From positions 1-11,931 of the forward strand of contig DATCGG010000195.1 of the NCBI GenBank assembly GCA_036509075.1: a stretch of DNA of 11,931 nt, given 5' to 3'. A program made the position numbers and the translations under genes. Shown piece after piece: positions 1 through 6,687 of the stretch; position 1 is the first letter of the stretch, and each line of letters starts with the position of its first letter. The notes below the pieces were generated by a model. It was given only the letters and a program-made list of their open reading frames with translations, was not told the DNA's origin and made no database searches. Origin of the DNA: JAJKIV01 sp036509075. GTDB lineage: Bacteria > Gemmatimonadota > Gemmatimonadetes > Gemmatimonadales > Gemmatimonadaceae.

Positions 1-843
1 GGCAACACCTTCTACGTGGCGAACACCGATGCGGTCGTGCGATTCCCGTATACGCCTGGGGTGACGCACATCGCCGAGCCCGGCGTGAAGGTCGTGGATC
101 TCCCCGCAGGGACGCTGAACCACCATTGGACGAAGAGCCTCGTCGCGAGTCCCGACGGCTCGAAGCTGTACGTCGGCGTCGGATCGAACAGCAACGCGGC
201 CGAAAACGGCATCGCGAATGAGACCGAGCGCGCGGCGGTCTGGGAGATCGACCCTGCCACGGGGAGCCATCGCGTGTTCGCTTCCGGGCTGCGGAACCCC
301 GTGGGCCTCGCCTGGGAGCCTGAGCACGGCAAGCTCTGGGTGGCGGTAAACGAGCGCGACGAGCTCGGGAGCGATCTCGTGCCGGACTACATGACATCGC
401 TGCGCGACGGCGGCTTCTACGGGTTCCCATACAGTTACTACGGCCAGCACGTGGACAAGCGCGTGAAGCCGAAGCGGCCGGACCTCGTGGCGAAGGCGAT
501 CGTGCCGGACTATGCGCTGGGGCCGCACACGGCCTCGTTAGGCCTCGCCTGGTCGGGATCGAACGCCCTACCCGCACAGTTCAGCAACGGGATGTTCGTG
601 GGCCAGCATGGCTCGTGGAACCGGAAGCCGCGCAGTGGCTACGCCGTCATCTTCGTGCCGTTCACCGAGGGCGTGCCGTCCGGGCCGCCTCTCGAGGTTC
701 TGACGGGCTTTGTGAAAGCGAACGGTGACGCGTTAGGCCGCCCCGTCGGGGTCGTGATCGACGCACGCGGCGGCTTGCTCGTCGCCGATGATGTAGGGAA
801 CACCATCTGGCGCGTTGCCGGGCGGCAGGCAGTAGCCCGCTAG
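1..843 (+). CDS. PQQ-type sorbosone/glucose dehydrogenase family protein (5' end cut by window edge)
   Basis: The reading frame is open from base 1 (GNTFYVANTD...) and ends at TAG 841-843, so the start lies outside the window; the GTG at 16 is an internal valine. The visible 280 residues are the C-terminal part of a six-bladed beta-propeller of the GSDH/L-sorbosone dehydrogenase type. Recognisable blocks are ASPDGSKLYVGVGSNSN, a GLRNPVGLAW turn, the GFYGFPYSYYGQH segment, HTASLGLAW, QHGSWNRKPRSGY (His at visible residue 203) and the closing RPVGVVIDARGGLLVADD repeat. In this family the HGSWNR loop lies at the PQQ/substrate site, and members usually oxidise aldoses or sorbosone in the periplasm. 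The substrate cannot be read from sequence. A second member of the family lies at 6688-8103. The family call is firm; the reaction is inferred. Confidence 0.88.
   Translation, partial: GNTFYVANTDAVVRFPYTPGVTHIAEPGVKVVDLPAGTLNHHWTKSLVASPDGSKLYVGVGSNSNAAENGIANETERAAVWEIDPATGSHRVFASGLRNPVGLAWEPEHGKLWVAVNERDELGSDLVPDYMTSLRDGGFYGFPYSYYGQHVDKRVKPKRPDLVAKAIVPDYALGPHTASLGLAWSGSNALPAQFSNGMFVGQHGSWNRKPRSGYAVIFVPFTEGVPSGPPLEVLTGFVKANGDALGRPVGVVIDARGGLLVADDVGNTIWRVAGRQAVAR
536..543 (+). repeat. CGTTAGGC motif copy 1
   Basis: Lies in the first dehydrogenase gene as TCG-TTA-GGC (Ser-Leu-Gly), using the rare TTA leucine codon. Confidence 0.8.
731..738 (+). repeat. CGTTAGGC motif copy 2
   Basis: Lies in the first dehydrogenase gene as GCG-TTA-GGC (Ala-Leu-Gly), 195 bp after copy 1. 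Confidence 0.8.
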
Positions 844-946
844 TGGGGACACGCGTCATCCCGGCGCTGGCGGATCGACTTCGATGTTCGTCAACCCTTT
901 TCACGAAACAACCATGACGCGGATCCGGCGGAAGCGGCCGGATACT

Positions 947-954
947 GCCTAACG
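947..954 (-). repeat. CGTTAGGC motif copy 3 (intergenic)
   Basis: The only full copy outside a gene. It forms part of the 5' arm and the loop of the 945-959 hairpin, just ahead of the terminator. Confidence 0.8.
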
Positions 955-959
955 GGCAG

Positions 960-988
960 ATTGGCTCGCACAACGAGCCGATTTTTTT
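960..988 (+). terminator. rho-independent terminator
   Basis: The stem GGCTCG (963-968) pairs with CGAGCC (974-979) around a 5-nt loop and is extended by A960-T962 pairing with G980-T982. It is followed by a T7 tract at 982-988. The polarity fits the + strand only, so it would end transcripts from the dehydrogenase gene whose stop is at 843. The opposing FAD/Rieske gene gets no T tract from this hairpin. Confidence 0.85.
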
Positions 989-1179
989 GGGAACCGCCCG
1001 GGAAGCTCATTTCATGCGTCCCGAGCGTGTTCATTTCAAGATCCCGGTTCGTTGCGTTGGCCCGTGTGGATGCAAAGCGGGATCCGGCCGTTTCCGCTTC
1101 CTCCGCCAGATCGTTGCTCCCCTGGGAAAGCTTGTCCCCGGGCCGAGTCGTACGCGGCGCCGGAAGGAATCCGCGTGTA
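989..1179. other. gene-free stretch between convergent genes
   Basis: I see no credible coding sequence here; the short open frames have no recognisable motifs. It contains a 7-bp inverted repeat, GATCCCG 1040-1046 with CGGGATC 1078-1084. It also holds a 16-base segment (1082-1097) that matches the reverse complement of 928-943 at 15 of 16 bases. No canonical terminator for the leftward gene was found. Confidence 0.5.
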
Positions 1180-2712
1180 CTACGACGTATCGTCGCCCGG
1201 ATTCGCCAGATCGCTGATGGCCGGACCGTTCACCACGCGGCCGTACGGATCGAACCGTGACCCGTGACACGGGCAGTCCCACGTCTTTTCCACCGAGTTC
1301 CAGTCCACGATGCAGAAGAGGTGAGTACACACTGCCGAGCGGATGTGGAGCGCGCCGGCATCATCGCGATAGACGGCGTACTTCTTCGCGCCGTCGCGCA
1401 TGATGGCACCCGTGCCTGGCTTCACCTCATCAGGCGAGGACACCTCGCCGGGCGTCACCCAGTCGGCGTACTGAGCCACTACGTTGACGTTCTCCTTCAC
1501 GAAGTCCGGGGCCGAGCGCAGCGTCTTGCGCGCGGGGTCGTACAGCTTCGCCCACCGGTTCTCGATACCGAGGATCAGGTCCGGGATGAGCATGCCAGCG
1601 ATCGTGCCGTGCGTCATCCCGTTGCCCGAGTCGCCTGTCGCGATGTAGACGTTCTCGTCACCGGGATTCCGGCCGATGAACGCCATGTAGTCGTTAGGCT
1701 CGAGCACCTGGCCAGACCACCGAAACGCGATGTCGCCGGCGATCGGGAAATGCCGGCGCGTCCACTCGAGCAGCCGCCCGAACCGGACCTCGAGGTCCTC
1801 CGCCTGCCCCGTCTTGTGGTCTTCCCCACCGACGATGAGCAGCACTTCGCGATCGGTCGCGTTGGCGAGCCGCACGTAGTGGTACGGGTTCGCAGTGTCC
1901 CAGTACAGTCCACGCGGGACCGAGCCCCGCGGAATCCGAAGGCCGATCACATAGGTACGATAGGCCGCCTGCTTCGTGTGCATCGTCACCCAGTCGTTCA
2001 CCGGCGAGTTCGTAGCAAACACGACGGCGTCTGCCGTGACGGTGTGCTTGTCGGACGTCTTCAGTTGCGGGCGCCTCGGCTTCTTCTCGAACTCGGCCAC
2101 GTGGGAACCGCAGTAGATCCGGCCGCCGCGCCTAACGACCGCCTTTGCCAGCCCCACCAGGTACAGGAGCGGATGGAACTGGCCCTGTTTGGAGAAGCAG
2201 AGCGCACCGGGCGACTTGAACGGCACTCCCGGCACACTGGCCACGCGCTCCACGCCTGCACCCGCGCGCTGTGCCGCGGCCGCCTCGGCGTCGAGAAACG
2301 TCGTGTCCTCCGGCTTTGCCGCGAACCAGTAGCCGTCGAGGCGTTCGAATTCGCAGTGGATGTGTTCCTCGCGGCAGATTGCCTCGATCCGATCGACGGC
2401 CGCGCGATGGCTCTCGGCGGCCACACGCGCCCCGTCCGAGCCGTGGACCTTCTCGATCTCGACGTAGTAGTCGTCGAGCGCCCAGGAGAGGTGCGCGGTC
2501 GTACGTCCGGTCTCGCCGCCGCCGATCGGCCCGTCGTCGAGCACGATCACGCGCTTCCCCGCACGAGCGAGCGTGTACGCCGTTGTTAGGCCGGCGATTC
2601 CCGCCCCGACAATGCACACATCACACTCGGCGTCTTCGGCGAGCGGCGGATAGGTCGGGACGTCGGCGGTGGCCATCCACGCCGACACGGTGGATCCAGA
2701 GTCGGTCTTCAT
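1180..2712 (-). CDS. FAD-dependent oxidoreductase with C-terminal Rieske [2Fe-2S] domain
   Basis: This is a 510-residue protein when started at the ATG at 2712. The frame runs on to a TTG at 2775, but family members typically begin near the SAWMATADVPTYPPL segment and the extension lacks a ribosome site. A Rossmann FAD-binding loop GAGIAG lies at residues 36-41, followed by the GETGRTTAHLS block typical of DAO-fold amine or amino-acid oxidoreductases. The Rieske domain at the C-terminus has the ligand pattern C462-x-H464 ... C480-x2-H483, with C467 and C482 placed for the usual disulfide. The domain order matches the Bacillus YhfW-type family, whose substrate is unknown. Where most relatives have CTHLGC, this protein has CTHLFC. 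There is no signal peptide, so it is probably cytoplasmic. It is divergent from the molybdoenzyme gene at 2867. Confidence 0.9.
   Translation of the reverse strand: MKTDSGSTVSAWMATADVPTYPPLAEDAECDVCIVGAGIAGLTTAYTLARAGKRVIVLDDGPIGGGETGRTTAHLSWALDDYYVEIEKVHGSDGARVAAESHRAAVDRIEAICREEHIHCEFERLDGYWFAAKPEDTTFLDAEAAAAQRAGAGVERVASVPGVPFKSPGALCFSKQGQFHPLLYLVGLAKAVVRRGGRIYCGSHVAEFEKKPRRPQLKTSDKHTVTADAVVFATNSPVNDWVTMHTKQAAYRTYVIGLRIPRGSVPRGLYWDTANPYHYVRLANATDREVLLIVGGEDHKTGQAEDLEVRFGRLLEWTRRHFPIAGDIAFRWSGQVLEPNDYMAFIGRNPGDENVYIATGDSGNGMTHGTIAGMLIPDLILGIENRWAKLYDPARKTLRSAPDFVKENVNVVAQYADWVTPGEVSSPDEVKPGTGAIMRDGAKKYAVYRDDAGALHIRSAVCTHLFCIVDWNSVEKTWDCPCHGSRFDPYGRVVNGPAISDLANPGDDTS
1692..1699 (+). repeat. 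CGTTAGGC motif copy 4
   Basis: Antisense to the FAD/Rieske gene, which reads it as CCT-AAC (Pro-Asn in LEPNDYM). Confidence 0.8.
2130..2137 (-). repeat. CGTTAGGC motif copy 5
   Basis: Sense in the FAD/Rieske gene, read as GTT-AGG (Val-Arg), using the rare AGG arginine codon. Confidence 0.8.
2584..2591 (+). repeat. one-mismatch motif copy TGTTAGGC
   Basis: Lies in the FAD-binding loop region of the FAD/Rieske gene, read as GGC-CTA-ACA (Gly-Leu-Thr) just after GAGIAG. Confidence 0.6.
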
Positions 2713-2866
2713 GCCACCGGACTTTTGCAACTCATGCGCCGGGACCCAGCGGAACATGCGCGTATTCGTCGCCAACCGCGTGCTGCGGAGGAGCGCCTGA
2801 CGTTGGTCATGCTTGCGCCGCCACCGTGCCTATGACAACGTGCAAGTGTCCTTCACTCGAAGCGTT
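2713..2866. promoter_or_regulatory. divergent intergenic region
   Basis: These 154 bp separate the starts of the FAD/Rieske gene (leftward) and the molybdoenzyme gene (rightward), so both promoters should be here or just inside the longer frames. I could not find a convincing -35/-10 pair or an operator palindrome for either direction. Only a weak GAAG (2859-2862) precedes the ATG at 2867. A shared control region is inferred from geometry alone. Confidence 0.4.
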
Positions 2867-4864
2867 ATGACCGAGCGCCGTCTGGTCAAAGGTTGCTGTC
2901 CCCACGATTGCCAGGATACGTGCTCCTGGGTCGCCCATGTCGAGGATGACCGTGTGGTTCGCGTGGAAGGCGCGCGCGAACATCCGTTCACGCGCGGCGT
3001 GCTGTGCGCGAAGATCAACGATTACGAGAAGCGCACCTACGCGCCTGACCGCCTGCTGTACCCTCTGCGCCGAACCGGTCCGAAGGGCGATGGGATGTTC
3101 GAGCGAATCCAGTGGGATACCGCGCTCGAGATCATCGCCGATCGCTTTACGGCAATCATGGCCGAGTACGGTGGCGAGGCGCTCCTGCCAGTGAACTACC
3201 TCGGGTCGATGGGGGTCGTCCAGCGCCGCGCGCTGATGCGGCTCTTTCACGCGCTCGGCGCAAGTCGGCAGGTCGGCAGCATCTGCGGCGCAGCGGGAAA
3301 CGTGCTCGCGGCGGAAGGCCATCCGATCGGGTTCGATCCCGAGGAGATCGCCAGCAGCCGGCTCGTCGTGGTGTGGGGCGCCAACCTTCTGACCACGAGT
3401 CATCATCACTGGCACTTCATCGAGGAAGCGCGGCGGCGGAACGGCGCCACCATCGTCTGCATCGACCCGCGACGAACGCGGACCGCGGAGCGCTGCGATC
3501 GGCATCTGGCGGTGCGGCCGGGCACGGATCGGTTTCTGGCGGCAGGCCTGGCGCACGTCATGTTCGCGGAAGGACTCGTGGACGCCGAGCAAGCTGCCGT
3601 CGCCGTCGATCTGGACGCGCTGCAGGCGGAGGTCACGTCATGGACACCAGCGCGGGCAAGCGACCTGTGCGGTGTTGCGTCCGACGAGATCGTTAGGCTC
3701 GCGCGCGAGATCGGGACGCTGCGGCCAGCCACGATCCGGAGCGGCATCGCGCCGGAGCAGACCCTCGCCGGCGAGGCGTTCGTGCGCAGCCTGTCGGCGC
3801 TGGCGATCCTCGGCGGGCACTGGCGGAATCCGGGCGGCGGTCTCTTCATCGAGGCGAGCCCCGTGTTGGACGAGGGCGGAGCGGCCCGGCCGGACATCGC
3901 GCCGCGACCGACGCGCGCGCTCGATCTCGCGCGCTTCGGCGAGAACCTGACGAGCACGACGCTCACACCACCAATCAAAGGGCTCATGGTGTTCGGGACG
4001 AACCCCGCCGTCGTGCAGCAGGACGTGGCACGTGTACGTGCCGGGCTCGCGCGCGACGACCTGTTCACCGTCGTGGCCGAGCACTTCCTGACGGACACGG
4101 CACGTTATGCGGACATCGTGCTGCCCTCCACGACGCAGCTCGAGCACTTCGACATCAACGGCGCGTGGGGGCACCACTACGTGTCGGTCAACCATCCCGC
4201 GATCCAGCCGTTAGGCGAATCGAAGTCGCACGGCGAGATGATGCGGCTGCTCGCGACACGAATGGGATTGGCCATCCCGGCGCTGCACGAGAGCGACGAG
4301 GAGATCGCGGGCTCGGCACTCGCTGATGGGGTCTCACTCGAGTCGCTCAAGGCCAATGGGTGGCAGAAGACTGTCCGCGCGCGACCCGAGCTCCGGCCCG
4401 GATCGCTGCGGCTGAGCGGCATCACGGCCGGCGACGCGCCGGATCGCGGTAACCGGCTGCAGCTGCTCACGCCAAAGTCGCACTACTTCCTCAACTCCAG
4501 CTACGTGAACCTCGCCAGGCAGCGACGGGGCATGGAGCGGCCGACGCTCGAGATGAACGCGGCGGACGCGGAAACCCGCGGCCTCGGCGACGGCGATCGA
4601 GTCGCGGTCAGGAATGCGCAGGGCGAGGTGACGGCGTGGCTGCGGGTCGGGACGTCGATTCGCCCCGGCGTCGTCGCGTTGACCGGCAAGTGGTGGAGTC
4701 ATCCCACGGAGACGGGTGCCGTGGCGAACTTTCTGACGCCGTCGTCGTGGGCGCCGGGCGGACAGCCTGCGTACAATGACACGTTCGTGGACGTGATCGC
4801 GGCGCCGCTGCCGGTACTGCCGCAGATCGGGCGCGAGGTCGAAACAGCGCAACAGAACTGGTAA
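2867..4864 (+). CDS. molybdopterin (bis-MGD) oxidoreductase, [4Fe-4S] type
   Basis: This is a 665-residue protein from the ATG at 2867. An in-frame TTG at 2813 would add 18 residues unlike the family. The N-terminal Fe-S domain has C11-x3-C15-x3-C19-x27-C47 within CPHDCQDTCSW ... GVLCAK, with Lys49 in the usual basic position. The SICGAAG segment puts Cys140 where this superfamily has its Mo/W ligand. Further blocks are VVVWGANLLTTSHHH, VFGTNPAVV, TDTARYADIVLPSTTQLEH and a C-terminal dinucleotide-binding barrel (LLTPKSHYFLNSS, MNAADAETRGLGDGD, VALTGKWWSHP). No Tat signal is present, so the enzyme is cytoplasmic. No electron-transfer subunit or cofactor gene adjoins it. The substrate is unknown: it belongs to the formate dehydrogenase / acetylene hydratase / nitrate reductase superfamily, and a specific assignment would be a guess. 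Confidence 0.92.
   Translation: MTERRLVKGCCPHDCQDTCSWVAHVEDDRVVRVEGAREHPFTRGVLCAKINDYEKRTYAPDRLLYPLRRTGPKGDGMFERIQWDTALEIIADRFTAIMAEYGGEALLPVNYLGSMGVVQRRALMRLFHALGASRQVGSICGAAGNVLAAEGHPIGFDPEEIASSRLVVVWGANLLTTSHHHWHFIEEARRRNGATIVCIDPRRTRTAERCDRHLAVRPGTDRFLAAGLAHVMFAEGLVDAEQAAVAVDLDALQAEVTSWTPARASDLCGVASDEIVRLAREIGTLRPATIRSGIAPEQTLAGEAFVRSLSALAILGGHWRNPGGGLFIEASPVLDEGGAARPDIAPRPTRALDLARFGENLTSTTLTPPIKGLMVFGTNPAVVQQDVARVRAGLARDDLFTVVAEHFLTDTARYADIVLPSTTQLEHFDINGAWGHHYVSVNHPAIQPLGESKSHGEMMRLLATRMGLAIPALHESDEEIAGSALADGVSLESLKANGWQKTVRARPELRPGSLRLSGITAGDAPDRGNRLQLLTPKSHYFLNSSYVNLARQRRGMERPTLEMNAADAETRGLGDGDRVAVRNAQGEVTAWLRVGTSIRPGVVALTGKWWSHPTETGAVANFLTPSSWAPGGQPAYNDTFVDVIAAPLPVLPQIGREVETAQQNW
3691..3698 (+). 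repeat. CGTTAGGC motif copy 6
   Basis: Lies in the molybdoenzyme gene, read as GTT-AGG (Val-Arg in DEIVRLA), again with AGG. Confidence 0.8.
4209..4216 (+). repeat. CGTTAGGC motif copy 7
   Basis: Lies in the molybdoenzyme gene as CCG-TTA-GGC (Pro-Leu-Gly in IQPLGES). Confidence 0.8.
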
Positions 4865-4974
4865 TTGGTTACTGGTACGGGTTATTGGTTATTTGAACCC
4901 TCGGGATGGTCATCTCGCTGAGAGAGGCGTCCCGAGGGTTCGATAACCAATAACCAGCTCCAGTAACCAATTAC
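4861..4974. repeat. large imperfect palindrome (about 40 paired bases per arm)
   Basis: Three matched arm segments are nested: GTAATTGGTTACTGG (4861-4875) with 4960-4974, GGTTATTGGTTAT (4880-4892) with 4943-4955, and GAACCCTCGGGA (4895-4906) with 4930-4941. Only a 4x4 internal loop and a 2/1 mismatch interrupt them. The 23-nt centre contains a further TCTC/GAGA mini-stem (4913-4923). It begins at the stop codon of the molybdoenzyme gene and is much more AT-rich in its outer arms than its surroundings. A T-rich run (4981-4988) follows, so it may terminate transcription. It could also be a REP- or MITE-like element; I saw no flanking target duplication. Confidence 0.85.
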
Positions 4975-5026
4975 CAATGGTTTTCTTTCGAACGCAGCGG
5001 GGGATGACAAGATCTGGTGACAAGTC

Positions 5027-5032
5027 GGGAGG
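5027..5032 (+). promoter_or_regulatory. Shine-Dalgarno GGGAGG deciding the lipoprotein start
   Basis: GGGAGG ends 10 nt before the GTG at 5043, a normal spacing. It supports that GTG over the upstream ATGs at 4977 (which is at the palindrome's edge) and 5004, which lack a comparable site. Confidence 0.7.
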
Positions 5033-5042
5033 ATTATCGAAG

Positions 5043-5519
5043 GTGAGGAACTCTGCTCGCGCGGCGCTTGCCGCGCTCGCCATCGTTGGTTGCAAGCAGG
5101 CGACGTTCGAGGCGCCTGGGCCGGTCTCGCTGAAGACCACGCACTCCAAGGCCCAGGTGGTCCAGCTCGCGTCCAAGGAGCTGACGTCAGTGGGATTCGA
5201 GGTCGCGACGTCCGATACGGTCGCCGGCAGTCTCACGGCCACGCGCACACGCGACCGGCGCGGCAACTACGACTTCATCGATTGCGACTTCGCCGAGAAC
5301 TCGCTTGCGGAGCAGAATCTCGTGTCGACGTTGACGGTGACCGTCGCGACGACGTCGCCGACAACCGGTACCAATAACGTGGCGATCGGCGCGTCGGTGC
5401 TCGCCAAGTACCCGGGACTGGAAGGCTCGCCGCTGCCACGCAGCGAGAGTCGCAGCGATTGCGTGTCCACGGGCGCCATCGAAAAGCAGATCGCGACGGC
5501 GCTCCAAAAAGCACCGTAG
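5043..5519 (+). CDS. small hypothetical lipoprotein
   Basis: Starting at the GTG at 5043, the product is 158 residues with a short signal peptide (RNSARAALAALAIVGC) and a lipobox I14-V15-G16-C17, so a lipid-anchored periplasmic protein is predicted. The mature part reads as an alpha/beta domain: an early helix (SKAQVVQLASKELTSVGFEV) is followed by strands with the TLTVTVATTS segment. Two further cysteines (81 and 140) could form a disulfide. The helix-then-strand pattern resembles small envelope lipoproteins that bind other proteins, but I recognise no named family. It lies 9 bp upstream of the mannonate dehydratase gene in the same direction and is probably co-transcribed, though no functional link is obvious. 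Confidence 0.75.
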   Translation: MRNSARAALAALAIVGCKQATFEAPGPVSLKTTHSKAQVVQLASKELTSVGFEVATSDTVAGSLTATRTRDRRGNYDFIDCDFAENSLAEQNLVSTLTVTVATTSPTTGTNNVAIGASVLAKYPGLEGSPLPRSESRSDCVSTGAIEKQIATALQKAP

Positions 5520-5528
5520 CGGGGCCGC

Positions 5529-6575
5529 ATGCAGATGACGTTCCGCTGGTTCGGGCCTAACGACCCGGTTCCGCTCGCGCACGTCCGGCAGATCCCGGGC
5601 GTGCGAGGAGTGGTGAGCGCGCTCTACGATGTGCCGGTCGGCGACGTGTGGTCGCGTGATGCGCTCTCCCACCTGGCCGACACGGTGGACGCCGCGGGCC
5701 TCGAGCTCGCCGTCATCGAGAGCATTCCGGTCCATGAGGACATCAAGCTCGGTCGCCCGACGCGCGACCGCCTGATCGCGCGTTACTGCGAGAGTGTCCG
5801 GCACATGGGCGAGACCGGCGTGCGGGTGCTGTGCTACAACTTCATGCCGGTGTTCGACTGGACACGCACGAATCTCGCGCTCACACTGGGAGACGGCTCG
5901 ACCGCGCTCGCGTACGACGACGACGCACTGAGCCGGATCGACCTCACTCGCGGCACCGGCGACCTGCCGGGCTGGGCGACGGCGTACACGGCTCCGGAGC
6001 TTGCCGCGCTGCTCGCTGCCTACCGCGACGTGAGCGAGGAACGTCTCTGGGAGACCCTCGCGTATTTCCTCGAGCGGGTCGTGCCGGCGGCGGAGGCCGC
6101 GGGGGTGCGAATGGCGATCCATCCCGACGATCCGCCGTGGCCCATCTTCGGCCTGCCACGGGTCGTCACGAGCGGCCCGGCGCTCGAGCGCGTGGTAGCG
6201 CTGGTGGACCGTCCCGCGAACGGCGTCACGTTCTGCACCGGCTCGTTAGGTGCCGACCCGGCGAACGACCTGCCGGCGATCGCCCGCACGCTCGGCGCGC
6301 GCGGCCGCATCCACTTCGCGCACTGCCGGAACGTCCACATCACGGGCCCGCGCCGGTTCCACGAGGCGCCGCATCCGACGGCGTTAGGCGACGTGGACAT
6401 GCGCGCCGTACTGGCGGCGCTGCGGGACACGGGCTTCGACGGTCCGATGCGGCCGGATCATGGGCGGATGATCTGGGGCGAGCGTGGCCGGCCGGGCTAC
6501 GGGCTGCACGACCGGGCGCTTGGGGCTACCTACCTGTATGGCCTGTGGGAAGGCTTGACCGGCCCAAGTCAGTAG
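5529..6575 (+). CDS. uxuA: mannonate dehydratase
   Basis: This 348-residue protein would dehydrate D-mannonate to 2-keto-3-deoxy-D-gluconate in hexuronate catabolism. Diagnostic blocks are MTFRWFGPNDPV at the N-terminus, SIPVHEDIKLG, CYNFMPVFDWTRT, HPDDPPWPIFGLPRVV, TFCTGSLGADPANDLP, HFAHCRNV, HGRMIWGE and the C-terminal GYGLHDRALGATYLYGLWEGL. His198, Cys236, His265 and Asp310 fall where characterised ManD/UxuA TIM-barrel enzymes bind Mn2+ as I remember them, so it should be active. It is shorter than the E. coli enzyme but normal for the short bacterial form. The first ATG is preceded only by a GGGG (5521-5524); a second in-frame ATG lies at 5535. No uxuB, uxaC or kdgK adjoins it. Cytoplasmic. 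Confidence 0.95.
   Translation: MQMTFRWFGPNDPVPLAHVRQIPGVRGVVSALYDVPVGDVWSRDALSHLADTVDAAGLELAVIESIPVHEDIKLGRPTRDRLIARYCESVRHMGETGVRVLCYNFMPVFDWTRTNLALTLGDGSTALAYDDDALSRIDLTRGTGDLPGWATAYTAPELAALLAAYRDVSEERLWETLAYFLERVVPAAEAAGVRMAIHPDDPPWPIFGLPRVVTSGPALERVVALVDRPANGVTFCTGSLGADPANDLPAIARTLGARGRIHFAHCRNVHITGPRRFHEAPHPTALGDVDMRAVLAALRDTGFDGPMRPDHGRMIWGERGRPGYGLHDRALGATYLYGLWEGLTGPSQ
5555..5562 (-). repeat. CGTTAGGC motif copy 8
   Basis: Antisense near the start of uxuA, where the gene reads CCT-AAC (Pro-Asn in WFGPNDP). Confidence 0.8.
6244..6251 (+). repeat. one-mismatch motif copy CGTTAGGT
   Basis: Lies in uxuA as TCG-TTA-GGT (Ser-Leu-Gly), inside the conserved CTGSLGAD active-site block. Confidence 0.6.
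6382..6389 (+). repeat. CGTTAGGC motif copy 9
   Basis: Lies in uxuA as GCG-TTA-GGC (Ala-Leu-Gly), 138 bp after the variant copy. Confidence 0.8.
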
Positions 6576-6636
6576 TCCCGGCCTACGAACCTGACGGTAC
6601 TCTGACCTGAGAATTCCATTCAGGCCTCGATATTGC

Positions 6637-6672
6637 GCGGTTGAACTCCATCCACCTTTTCAGCTCAACCGC
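6637..6672 (+). other. inverted repeat just upstream of the second dehydrogenase gene
   Basis: GCGGTTGA (6637-6644) pairs with TCAACCGC (6665-6672) around a 20-nt loop, ending 15 bp before the ATG at 6688 and just before the GAGG ribosome site (6679-6682). It could be an operator or a leader hairpin. A smaller CCTGA/TCAGG stem lies at 6606-6624. There is no T tract, so neither looks like a terminator. Confidence 0.4.
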
Positions 6673-6687
6673 TCGAACGAGGCACGT

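Larger units (their letters stand above)
852..988 (+). ncRNA. candidate structured RNA ending in an intrinsic terminator
   Basis: Several self-complementary segments lie in series: CGCGTCAT 852-859 with ATGACGCG 914-921; TTCGT 887-891 with ACGAA 903-907; ATCCGGC 923-929 with GCCGGAT 937-943 (7-nt loop); CTGCC 945-949 with GGCAG 955-959; and the terminator stem 963-968/974-979 followed by seven T. This could be a small RNA, the structured 3' UTR of the dehydrogenase message, or stacked terminators. I do not recognise a known RNA family, and no clear promoter was found inside the region. Confidence 0.35.

Noticed and set aside
852..988. tRNA, SRP RNA or other known RNA in the gene-free stretch
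   Set aside because: There is no cloverleaf with a proper T-arm and CCA, and no SRP or 6S signature. It is kept only as an unassigned structured RNA candidate.
1264..2589. 441-codon open frame on the + strand opposite the FAD/Rieske gene
   Set aside because: It is fully antisense to a gene with clear motifs, and its translation is Arg/His/Val-rich without any recognisable domain: a GC-rich shadow frame.
2271..2870. 199-codon + strand open frame across the divergent promoter region
   Set aside because: The translation is almost only Arg/Ser/Pro, typical of an out-of-frame GC-rich shadow, and it overlaps the FAD gene.
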